Positions 19,600 through 28,265 of a DNA stretch of 64,000 nt are shown in pieces (positions within the stretch are counted from its first letter, which is position 1; each line of letters opens with the position of its first letter). The position numbers were made by a program, and so were the translations under genes. Below the pieces are notes generated by a model that was not told where the DNA came from, did not search any database, and saw only the letters and a program-made list of their open reading frames with translations. Source of the DNA: Debaryomyces hansenii CBS767 (lineage: Eukaryota; Ascomycota; Pichiomycetes; Serinales; Debaryomycetaceae). The stretch is taken from NCBI RefSeq assembly GCF_000006445.2, contig NC_006049.2, forward strand, positions 682,001-746,000, in the 5' to 3' direction.

Positions 19600-19873
19600 T
19601 TTGTTATCTAACGAATTATTTTTCTAACACAATTTATCCACCCAGGGAATGATATACAGTTACTTTGGTATTTAGATATAAAGATAATGCCTATTTATCA
19701 ATTGATTGATTAAAAGACGTGTTAAGAAAGCTCACTATAATAAATCTTGTTGATTTGGAATTTCGAGGTTTATGTTACCCGGCTCGAAATAGAGGTATCA
19801 AAAGATTACTTCCTATGTTCTACCATAGCCTAATCGGATGTAAGAGGCCTACTGAAAAAGTTACTTATGGAAG

Positions 19874-20467
19874 ATGGAACGGCAGGATGAAACCATTAAG
19901 ATAATTTCGGATCTTGTTCAATCTGTGAACTCACAAATTGGCACTTCATCGAATCATATAGCGACACTAGAAGGATTGACTAAAAAGCTAATACCTAATG
20001 AGACAAAAGAGGTGGAGGTTCCAAAGAAACAGAAGGTAAAACGGGAGTGGTCACTAGAGGAAGAAGAGGAATACATAATACGGGTGTTGGAGCAGCAACG
20101 GCTAGAACGGGTAATGGATTTGCAAAATCATGAGTATTTGAATGAGAAGCTAATGGAACTAATCGATCTGAACGAAGATATAATGCAAAGCGTCAAAGAA
20201 TATCTCGAAAGGAAGGAAACGACAAGAAATGATGAGAGAAAGTTTGCTGAATCAAGAATTAAGCATTTCACCGATAATTTGGTTGAACCAACTGTAGGCA
20301 TTCTTGAATCAAACCTACTTCAATTGAATGACGGTATAGAGAAAGTCGAGCAAATGTTAAACGGATCGGTAGAATATTTACAAAATAGTGAACTGAAGAT
20401 GTCGCCTGAGTACCAGGAACAGGTTAATGCATTAATTCAAGTTATAAACAGGGCATTTAATATATAA
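19874..20467 (+). CDS. Unrecognised coiled-coil protein
   Basis: A 197-residue acidic, strongly helical protein with no membrane span. Heptad-like Leu/Ile spacing runs from about residue 55 to 170, with an EEEEEYIIRVLEQQRLERV stretch. A short basic patch (KKQKVKREW) precedes it. The size and helical make-up resemble kinetochore or Mediator accessory subunits, but I see no specific family motif and do not assign one. The ATG at 19874 is preceded 7 bp upstream by an out-of-frame ATG (19867) with a seven-codon frame. Its TAA stop is immediately followed by the stop codon of the opposing STB6-like gene, with no base between. Confidence 0.7.
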   Translation: MERQDETIKIISDLVQSVNSQIGTSSNHIATLEGLTKKLIPNETKEVEVPKKQKVKREWSLEEEEEYIIRVLEQQRLERVMDLQNHEYLNEKLMELIDLNEDIMQSVKEYLERKETTRNDERKFAESRIKHFTDNLVEPTVGILESNLLQLNDGIEKVEQMLNGSVEYLQNSELKMSPEYQEQVNALIQVINRAFNI

Positions 20468-23209
20468 CTATGATTTATTTTTCTTGATTGAGTCTTTTGA
20501 AAGTGAAGTCTTAGAGGGATCCTTACCTATGATAGAATAAATTTTGTTGATGTACTTTTTATTTGGATCAACTTTTTTCCACGTTTGACTGATCCTATCA
20601 AAATTCATTTTGCTTCTATCAAGATTGAAGACTTGGAAAATATACGACAAGAATTCATAGATGAAAATAATCAAGATCCTCAAAATGTTGTCTCCCTTGG
20701 ACAGTGAATTTTCGGTACAATTTAATTCCTTAGGATCCTCACCAGTTAATTCTGAAATAATAGATTTCTTTTCATTCATATCGTCAAAAGTTTGATTGAA
20801 TCGATTCAGATAGATCAAATTGTCAATTAGTTTGGATAGCTTTTTCATGCTTTGTGTATTTAGTTTACTGTCAAGCAAGTTAGAATTTTCCTCAAATTCA
20901 TTGATTCTTTTTCCAACAATTCTAGTCTCATAAACTAATCTATCAATTGTTGCTGATAAATCATCGAGATTAAAATTTAGACTGTTGACTAAATCACCTT
21001 CAAGGATCCTATTCTTATTATTAATTACTTGATTATGCATATGATTAAATGTAATGATCTCATGATTCAATTTATTGTATAAATTTTCGATTTTCTTTGT
21101 AGTTATTAAATCTGTGGATGAATCGTTATTATTCTTCTCAATATTTTCAATTTTAACTAGGTTATTTACATTGTTTAAGTAGTTAGATGATAGTTTATCA
21201 ATTGAGACAATTGGCTTTTCAGATTTGGAACAAAAGTAATCTTCTAATAATGAACAACTCAAGCTACGTTGCAACTGGAATCTATTATTTTCTGGTTCAA
21301 TATCATGGCGTGAAAATCCAATGACATTAAGATTCATCTCACCTTGTTGAACCACAAATGGATAAGAATTCCTCCGGTTTAAAATTGTTTTGAATTTTGA
21401 GATATAATGCTGGTTTGCTATAGAATGTGTGCTTGATTCATCGTTTCTACCTTCGTACTGGGGACAAATATCATCAGGAGTGAGAAATGAATCCAACATC
21501 GACGTAGAATTACCTTGCGAATTACTATTGCCGTCATTATTATCAGCCGCTACTTGTAATGTTAAATTATGCTTTTTAGGTGTGTTGCTTGACACTAGAA
21601 GCTTTCGATTTTGTAAACCAAGTTTCATCTTGTTGAAACCCCGAGAATATTTTGAAGCGTCCGGAACAGATGACGATGAATTTGTATAATATGGTAAACT
21701 TTGAGTATGGCTAATTGCATCCTTTAAGCTTATAAACCTGTAAGACTTTGAATCATTATTCGAGTTGTGATGACGATGATGATGATGTCCCAGTTGAGGA
21801 GGTTGAAGGGAATCTGGTAGATCGGATGGGATAGATTGATAAGTACCAAACCATAATCTGGGTAAAACTTTACCACAGAGGTAATTCTTAACTAATACTT
21901 CTAAGTCCAAAGTTTCAACATCCAATGGACTTACGTTGTCAGCTAGTTTTGCAATTCTATTTCTAATTCTACCACTTGATTTGGGATTCATGTTTTGAAA
22001 AGCATCATCACTGTCCTTGTTAGGTGCAATGATATGGTCCTGAACTGTATTTTTGACAACATTGGTAAATTTCTTGAATTCTTTACTGTAATAATTCTTA
22101 TTTTTTTTATACGGAGATGATAAATTAGAATTCAAATTTGAAGGATTCATTGAATTATCAGGTTGAACTTCATCATTATGATCGTAGTTAAAATTAGATT
22201 TCTCAGGTATTATCTTTGCGTTAGTGATAGTAAATAATTTATTCAACGTCTGTAAATCTAATTTTCTCAGCTTATCCAATTTAAATTGTCTTTGGAATTG
22301 ACCTATTGAAAGCATAAAGTTTTCAAAATCAAATGGATCTTTGGGTACATCACAACCTCCAACCATCTGAAGTCTTATTTTGACACTCAAAACCAAACTA
22401 ATTACCGCAGCTATTGTTCTTGACGGTAATATTCCATTCCTGATATTAGGCTTGAAGCTATAATGGGGTAAACCAATTAAATTCCACCACTCACTAATAC
22501 TTTCTTCTGTCTTATTACAAAGTAATCCATCGCAGTACTTGGCGTCTAGAAGATCAAAGTAGAACAAACACATCTGTATCAAATTCACTAATTCCTTTAT
22601 AGCAAACTTTATGGGCACTTTAAGATTATAAATCTTATAGACATGCCTAAATTTGTCTTCATTTGCACCAGATATTTTATTTGTGAATAATGACAACGAT
22701 CTCCCACTACAGTGTAACTTTTTCAAATTTGAATTCACAATAAAATCATTCTCCATCAGTCTTATATCTCCAGTGGGTATAGTAATCAAGTTGAGATTTG
22801 ATGGCAAAGATGCTGAATTCGTCACAAATAGTAACTCCTTAGGAGCCATTTGTATTTCGTTATCCATCTTCTTGATTTTGGCATGATTAAGCATGAGTTC
22901 ATTCAAATATTCCTGGAATCGAAGTGGATAACTTTTCACTGGTTTCTTCAATACCGTCAACTTAATGACTGCCACCTTCGACTCCATGTTACCAGTATAC
23001 GTTGATATTATAGTACCGATCTTCCTGTTAAGTACCCATTGCTCTACCAAATAGATATCAAAACCCGATGAAACATTTTCCTCAAGCAAATGGAATTCAT
23101 TTGTATTAATGAAGTCCCGTTGAAAATATTTGATAGCGTTGAAATCTGGAAATATATACGTTATCAATTCATCAGGATTAATAAATTCTGTATCATCTAC
23201 CGAAGACAT
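20468..23209 (-). CDS. STB6: STB2/STB6-like protein
   Basis: A 913-residue protein. The first ~350 residues (PDELITYIFPDFNAIKYF, EENVSSGFDIYLVEQWVLNRKIGTIISTYTGN, SEWWNLIGLPHYSFKPN) resemble the N-terminal domain of Saccharomyces Stb2/Stb6, found as Sin3-binding proteins. A disordered Asn/Ser/His-rich middle follows (including a poly-His patch near residues 480-490), then a helical C-terminal region (about 680-900) with one hydrophobic stretch (RILIIFIYEFLSYIFQVF). Biochemical role is poorly known. The family call is by recalled similarity of the N-domain. The start ATG at 23207-23209 is the first in frame. Confidence 0.6.
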   Translation of the reverse strand: MSSVDDTEFINPDELITYIFPDFNAIKYFQRDFINTNEFHLLEENVSSGFDIYLVEQWVLNRKIGTIISTYTGNMESKVAVIKLTVLKKPVKSYPLRFQEYLNELMLNHAKIKKMDNEIQMAPKELLFVTNSASLPSNLNLITIPTGDIRLMENDFIVNSNLKKLHCSGRSLSLFTNKISGANEDKFRHVYKIYNLKVPIKFAIKELVNLIQMCLFYFDLLDAKYCDGLLCNKTEESISEWWNLIGLPHYSFKPNIRNGILPSRTIAAVISLVLSVKIRLQMVGGCDVPKDPFDFENFMLSIGQFQRQFKLDKLRKLDLQTLNKLFTITNAKIIPEKSNFNYDHNDEVQPDNSMNPSNLNSNLSSPYKKNKNYYSKEFKKFTNVVKNTVQDHIIAPNKDSDDAFQNMNPKSSGRIRNRIAKLADNVSPLDVETLDLEVLVKNYLCGKVLPRLWFGTYQSIPSDLPDSLQPPQLGHHHHRHHNSNNDSKSYRFISLKDAISHTQSLPYYTNSSSSVPDASKYSRGFNKMKLGLQNRKLLVSSNTPKKHNLTLQVAADNNDGNSNSQGNSTSMLDSFLTPDDICPQYEGRNDESSTHSIANQHYISKFKTILNRRNSYPFVVQQGEMNLNVIGFSRHDIEPENNRFQLQRSLSCSLLEDYFCSKSEKPIVSIDKLSSNYLNNVNNLVKIENIEKNNNDSSTDLITTKKIENLYNKLNHEIITFNHMHNQVINNKNRILEGDLVNSLNFNLDDLSATIDRLVYETRIVGKRINEFEENSNLLDSKLNTQSMKKLSKLIDNLIYLNRFNQTFDDMNEKKSIISELTGEDPKELNCTENSLSKGDNILRILIIFIYEFLSYIFQVFNLDRSKMNFDRISQTWKKVDPNKKYINKIYSIIGKDPSKTSLSKDSIKKNKS

Positions 23210-23476
23210 GTAGCTAATGAAGTACTATCTTAGTAATTGTAAGATACAATAAATTAATCTTCAAATGCGCACCAAGTTGTAAAAGCACACCGGTGACACT
23301 TTGTGCTCAGTATCGTAACAAAATACCCATATAAACATTCAAGGCCATGACCATTGTCATAATTATGCCCTAAACCTCCTTTTTGCCTCTTTCTTCTCTA
23401 TACCAATAAAGTTCTCTAGAACCAGTCTATATCAACAAATAATAGTTTTCAGCAAACATTATCTTTCAAGAAAACA

Positions 23477-23548
23477 TCCGTGATAGTTTAGTGGCTAGAA
23501 TTACCGTTTGTCGCATGGTAGACCGGGGTTCAATTCCCCGTCGCGGAG
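23477..23548 (+). tRNA. tRNA-Asp(GTC)
   Basis: An intronless 72-nt cloverleaf: acceptor TCCGTGA/TCGCGGA, anticodon stem ACCGT/ATGGT with loop TTGTCGC (anticodon GTC), T arm CGGGG-TTCAATT-CCCCG. The B box and stem sequences are nearly those of the yeast tRNA-Asp. A T8 tract follows at 23551-23558. Confidence 0.95.
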
Positions 23549-23550
23549 TC

Positions 23551-23558
23551 TTTTTTTT
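23551..23558 (+). terminator. RNA polymerase III terminator (T8)
   Basis: Eight T two bases after tRNA-Asp. Confidence 0.85.
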
Positions 23559-23799
23559 CTTCTTGTGTAATCTCTACGCCGTACCTGTACAGATCTCATT
23601 CAATTCTAGTTTACTTAGCCGTTTCTTTTTGTTGCGATTGCTCAGAGCACTGAATGTACCCCACTACACGGCAGTATGTTCTCAGACATCACTGCTAGAA
23701 TTCATGCTTTCCGCCAGGGGAGCAAGAATTAAGCTTGTGAAATTCGTTACACAGAGGGCGTTTTCCGTATCATTCATGTCCCATTAATAAGGAGGTAAT

Positions 23800-23910
23800 C
23801 TTATCTCTAATTCTTATCCATTATAGCTATTGGATGATAATAGGAAAACTGATTTTGTGTAACATTGTCTAGATATGACGATCAATCTTCGCAACTAGTC
23901 GAGAGATAAG
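23800..23910. promoter_or_regulatory. Cluster of three GATAAG sites upstream of permease
   Basis: CTTATC at 23800-23805 and 23813-23818 (minus-strand GATAAG) and GATAAG at 23905-23910. Paired GATAAG elements are the known binding sites of Gln3/Gat1-type factors in nitrogen catabolite control, fitting a transporter for a nitrogen source. Confidence 0.5.
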
Positions 23911-24195
23911 CACCTTGCATGTTTCAGTTGGAATCAGCCAGTACGGGCGTATCATAAACTTAATTATAATTAACGGTCCGGCGAAATAGCGACGGCGATG
24001 TCGACCATCTAAATCGGCTAATTTTTATTCGTAGACTATAGCTTAATCTGAAGAGAAGTCGGTTGGGGAACGCACCCCTGTTATTAGGAGCACTTTTTGT
24101 ACATATATATATAATCATCACTTCCTCGAGCAAAAAAAAGAACATGATGAACAGAGATAGTATTTTCGTACTCTAGTTGGATCGAGATATATAGT

Positions 24196-25995
24196 ATGGG
24201 AGAGAAAATAAAAGTACAAACAGTAGTTTCGAACCAGCTGGACGAAGAATCGTCGATCAGAAAGGACAATAGCATTAGCAATGATGAGGATGAAACGTTT
24301 TGGCAAAAGGTAATTCGTGTATGCCAGGTCCAGAAGAAGGGAGATTTGACGACTCAACAGATGTTTCTTTACAATTATGATTTGAGACCCGTGGAAGAAG
24401 CAAGAAGAACATGGTCGTGGTTCAATTATGTGTTCTTCTGGATTGCAGATTCGTTCAATATCAATACATGGCAAATAGCAGCCATTGGGGTACAAGCTGG
24501 AATGACATGGTGGCAAACGTGGTTAACCGTATGGTTAGGATATGGTTTGGCTGGTATTTTCGTGAGTTTGGGTGCGAGAGTTGGGATATTCTATCATATT
24601 TCATTTCCAGTTGCCGCGAGATCGTCTTTTGGAATATATGGTAGTTTGTGGCCCATTATCAATAGAGTCGTTATGAGCTGCATATGGTATTCTGTTCAGG
24701 CAATGGTAGCTGGCCCATGTATTGGACTTATGTTGAGATCAATTTTCAGTCAAAATTTGGATAAGAAATTGGACAAACAGCTTGATGAAAGCTTGACTAC
24801 ATATGAATTTCTTTCATTCTTCCTTTTCTGGTTGCTTTCCTTACCAGCACTTTGGTTTCCCCCACACCAGATTAGACACTTGTTTACTTTCAAAGCATAC
24901 GTAGTACCTTTTGCAGGTATCGGCTTTTTAATTTGGACAATTGTAAAGGCTGGTGGTATAGGACCTGTTGTTCACCAAAAAGCGACAATAAAAGGATCTG
25001 CATTGGCATGGGCATTTGTACAGTCTACCATGAATTCCATTGCCAATTTCGCAACATTGATTGTTAATGCACCAGATTTTTCTCGTTTTGCGAAGAAACC
25101 TTCATTCGGAATGAAATACCTAGTTTATACAATTTCAATTCCATTATGCTTTTCGATAACCTCATTAATTGGTATTTTGGTTAGTTCAGCGTCCACAGTT
25201 ATGTATGGTGAGACATATTGGTCCCCATTGGATGTTCTTTCAAACTTCTTAAATGATTATACTCCTGGTAATCGAGCAGGTGTCTTCTTTATTAGTATTG
25301 CATTTGCATTAGCTCAATTAGGTACAAACATTTCAGCTAATTCGTTAAGTTTTGGTACGGATGTAACTGCTATCTTGCCTAGGTTTTTGAATATTAGAAG
25401 AGGAGGATACTTATGTGCTGCATTAGCATTGGTTATTTTTCCTTGGAGGTTGAATTCAAGTTCATCTAAATTCACTACGTATTTATCAGCATATTCTGTA
25501 TTCCTTTCGTCTATAGCTGGTGTGGTTGCTATTGATTATTATTATGTTAGAAGAGGATACATCAAATTAACACATCTTTACTCACTTTTTGCACCAGAAA
25601 ATCCCAGTTCCGAATCCTTTTATAAGTTTAACAAAATCGGCTGTAATTGGAGGGCTTATGTTGCCTATATTTGTGGTATATTACCAAACATTGTTGGGTT
25701 TGTCGGGGCTACAGATACTCATCATGTACCGATTGGAGCCACTCGAGTGTATGATTTAAATTTTTTCATGGGATTTATTTCATCTGGTTTGGTTTACGCA
25801 ATATTGTGTCATTTCTTTCCAATGGAAGGTGTTCCAAGTGTTGGTCCTTTTGAGAAGGGCTGGTATGAAGAGTGGCAGTACGTCGAAGATTTTGAAGAAG
25901 AATTGACTGGTCATTCTATTCACGAGGGTTTAGAACAAAAAATCGCTTACACATCCGGTAGCTCTAAAGAAAAGTATAGTGATACAATCATTTAG
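24196..25995 (+). CDS. FUR4: NCS1 permease for uracil, allantoin or uridine
   Basis: A 599-residue plasma-membrane proton symporter with about 12 membrane spans. Signature segments of the Fur4/Dal4/Fui1 group are all present: NYDLRPVEEARRTWSW, SFNINTWQIAA, the helix around RSSFGIYGSLWPIINRVVM, VNAPDFSRFAK, YWSPLDVL, AQLGTNISANSLSFGTD and RRGYIKLTHLYS. The N-tail has acidic and Lys residues that may be ubiquitination targets for endocytosis, as in Fur4. Overall it resembles Fur4 most in my recollection, but Dal4 is very close to Fur4 and the upstream GATAAG cluster would suit an allantoin permease. Substrate is therefore uncertain; the family is not. Confidence 0.75.
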   Translation: MGEKIKVQTVVSNQLDEESSIRKDNSISNDEDETFWQKVIRVCQVQKKGDLTTQQMFLYNYDLRPVEEARRTWSWFNYVFFWIADSFNINTWQIAAIGVQAGMTWWQTWLTVWLGYGLAGIFVSLGARVGIFYHISFPVAARSSFGIYGSLWPIINRVVMSCIWYSVQAMVAGPCIGLMLRSIFSQNLDKKLDKQLDESLTTYEFLSFFLFWLLSLPALWFPPHQIRHLFTFKAYVVPFAGIGFLIWTIVKAGGIGPVVHQKATIKGSALAWAFVQSTMNSIANFATLIVNAPDFSRFAKKPSFGMKYLVYTISIPLCFSITSLIGILVSSASTVMYGETYWSPLDVLSNFLNDYTPGNRAGVFFISIAFALAQLGTNISANSLSFGTDVTAILPRFLNIRRGGYLCAALALVIFPWRLNSSSSKFTTYLSAYSVFLSSIAGVVAIDYYYVRRGYIKLTHLYSLFAPENPSSESFYKFNKIGCNWRAYVAYICGILPNIVGFVGATDTHHVPIGATRVYDLNFFMGFISSGLVYAILCHFFPMEGVPSVGPFEKGWYEEWQYVEDFEEELTGHSIHEGLEQKIAYTSGSSKEKYSDTII

Positions 25996-26252
25996 TTATT
26001 TAGTTCTTACGTGTTTTTATTCCTATTTATTACTAAACTAATTTTCAATTTGTTCATATAAAATTTTGAAGTAGTTGCAAAATAAGCTGACCGGAAATGT
26101 ATCATGAAGTGTAGAAATACGAGATGAATTTTTCACTCGAGCTCGGTTAAAAATTATTTCAATCAGATTGAAGATTGAATTATTTATACAAAGCTAAATA
26201 GAAAGACATCGACAGAAAGATATAGACATATAGCGCAGGAGCCTGTTAATTA

Positions 26253-27740
26253 ATGATGTTGAGTACGAAAAATTTGCTGAAGATACATGTGAATCAAATA
26301 AGATTTGCTAGTTTTAAGGTTCCCAAGTCTTATGTACCTAGTAAGCTAAACAGACATATTCCTTTTAAACTGGCTCTATCAATATGGTACCAGTCATTGA
26401 AACCAGGTAGATTACAAACTTTACAAGATGAGCTTACTGAGTTGATGTTACCAACTGAATTGAACTCTCATTTAGTCAAGGAAAATAAGAAAGTGAGAAT
26501 CGACAATGATGGGAATTATTTGAATGAACTTTCTTTTGAAATAAATAACAATTCAGACAAGCCAACTAAGCATGTTGTATTTATACATGGCTATGGTGCA
26601 TCTTTGGGATGCTTTGCCAGAAATTATCAAATCATTAATAGTTTGCAAGATCGGAGATACAATTACAAAGTCCATTTCTTGGATAACATTTCTTTCGGAT
26701 TGTCATCGAACCCAAAAATCACATCATCGCTCATTAACGGAAGAATACCAACATGTCCATCAGTAAAGATGTATGATCCTGAACCTACTACTAAGGAAAA
26801 TGTATACAATAAGTATTACAAATTAATTGAATCGTACGAAATTAATAAGGAAGAATTCCAAGAATACCAAGACAAGTTTATTCCTATTTTAAATGAAATG
26901 GAGAAATATTATATTGAGGCAATTGAAAATTGGCGTATTGAGTCTAAAATCGATAAGATTGATTATTTGGTTGGACATTCTTTTGGTGGTTATTGGACAA
27001 GTTCATATGCTGTCAAATACCCACAAAATTTATCAAATTTGATTTTATTATCACCTGTTGGGGTCGAAAGGCACGTACATGCTGTCACAAATCCTATCGA
27101 TGAAATTAAGACTCAACCTATCAAACCTAGCGTGGATCCAACCTCCTATCATTTTTTAACTCGTATGCCAATGCTTACAGGAAAGCATGTAATAAACTGG
27201 TACACTGTATTGCCTTACTTACCTAAGTTACTCAGATGGCTAGGACCTTGGGGAGTTAGCAGATATTATAAAGAGAGGTATGGTAAACTTTTCAAGGTTA
27301 ATAAGGTGACATCCCAACTTGGTGGAGCTTCAGAAGTCTTCCAGCATGAAAACGACCTTATTATTGGTACCAATAAAGAATGCTATTTATTATTTGAATA
27401 TCTTTATAATTCTACAACCATTGGATCACAATCTGACATTTATATCAAATATTTATTAACTCCTTGCACGGTCAGTAAATGGCCCCTTTATGATAAGTTT
27501 ACGAATTTCTTCAAGAATTCACCAACTTCGGAATTCAGAATTCATTTTGTTTACGGAGAATATGATTTTATGAATTCCGAAGCAGGCTTAAAGTTAGCCG
27601 AAAAGATCAACCATCTATCCGAAAGTCCTATTGCAGATTTTCATAAAATTCCACAAGGAGGGCATAACATGTACTTAGATAATCCGTTTGATACGAACAA
27701 AATGCTTCACAATATTATCCAAAAGCAAGATGATCTTTGA
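26253..27740 (+). CDS. CLD1: Mitochondrial alpha/beta hydrolase, cardiolipin-specific lipase-like
   Basis: A 495-residue alpha/beta hydrolase with a basic N-terminus suited to mitochondrial import. HGYGASLGCFARNY forms the oxyanion region, GHSFGGYW the nucleophile elbow (GxSxG), GEYDFMN the likely acid, and GGHNMYLDNP the His with an HX4D signature, as in Cld1, Ict1 and Ecm18. Cld1 removes an acyl chain from cardiolipin so that tafazzin can remodel it. The closely related acyltransferases Ict1/Ecm18 are alternatives. Two adjacent ATGs (26253, 26256) open the frame. An ATTT microsatellite lies in its 3' region. Confidence 0.75.
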   Translation: MMLSTKNLLKIHVNQIRFASFKVPKSYVPSKLNRHIPFKLALSIWYQSLKPGRLQTLQDELTELMLPTELNSHLVKENKKVRIDNDGNYLNELSFEINNNSDKPTKHVVFIHGYGASLGCFARNYQIINSLQDRRYNYKVHFLDNISFGLSSNPKITSSLINGRIPTCPSVKMYDPEPTTKENVYNKYYKLIESYEINKEEFQEYQDKFIPILNEMEKYYIEAIENWRIESKIDKIDYLVGHSFGGYWTSSYAVKYPQNLSNLILLSPVGVERHVHAVTNPIDEIKTQPIKPSVDPTSYHFLTRMPMLTGKHVINWYTVLPYLPKLLRWLGPWGVSRYYKERYGKLFKVNKVTSQLGGASEVFQHENDLIIGTNKECYLLFEYLYNSTTIGSQSDIYIKYLLTPCTVSKWPLYDKFTNFFKNSPTSEFRIHFVYGEYDFMNSEAGLKLAEKINHLSESPIADFHKIPQGGHNMYLDNPFDTNKMLHNIIQKQDDL

Positions 27741-28265
27741 AAACCTTCTACAATATAAAGCACATTAGATTTCTATTATTTATTTATTTATTTATTTATT
27801 CATTATTTATTTATTTATTCATTATTTATTTATTAATTAAAGCTTAAAAGTTTAGCTATTTTCTATTAGTTGTTATTAAATAATAATATGCCCTTTTTAA
27901 GTCGTTTTTTTCTTCTATATGTCGGGGTACCGTTATGTCTTCAATCTTCGATTATCATTTTTATTCTCTATTTATTGCCTATTTCGAATTCATTCCTTCT
28001 CCTTGCTTATTTCACTAATCCGTGCAGATAATCTAGATGTATGTGTTCTATGTTCTCATCGAGGTGAAAAATCGTTTACCGTATTAGGAAGGTTGCTTGC
28101 GACATAATTTAATATCCTCATTAGGTAATTATTGGGCGATAGTATGGGGCAGAAGTTCGAATTTGAAATTTACATGACAAGCCGTTATTCAAAGCCCTTC
28201 ACTATAAATTAGATGCAGCTTCATGGAATGATTATTAACGTTTGAATTTTGTCTGATAAACAAAA
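27741..28265. other. Intergenic region CLD1 to phospholipase B
   Basis: This 525 bp spacer holds the TTTA repeat (27776-27835) and the phospholipase promoter. A 62-codon frame at 27919-28107 is rich in Phe/Ser/Leu and looks accidental. Confidence 0.45.
27776..27835. repeat. TTTA microsatellite with TTCA interruptions
   Basis: Tandem TTTA units broken at regular places by CATTA, giving a compound higher-order pattern: runs of TTTA, then TTCATTA, repeated. It lies about 40 bp past the CLD1 stop and could affect its 3' end formation. Confidence 0.85.

Larger units (their letters stand above)
23549..24195. other. Intergenic region tRNA-Asp to permease gene
   Basis: This 647 bp region is the permease promoter. 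It holds three GATA-type sites (listed separately) and a locally GC-rich patch around 23970-24010 with repeated CGG triplets, which could suit a Zn2Cys6 factor. Open frames crossing it are not convincing. Confidence 0.5.

Noticed and set aside
23491..23787. 98-codon ORF starting within tRNA-Asp
   Set aside because: Begins inside the tRNA gene and crosses its terminator; not a plausible mRNA.
24118..24516. 132-codon minus-strand ORF over the permease start
   Set aside because: Overlaps the clear NCS1 permease in antisense and has no protein-like motif.
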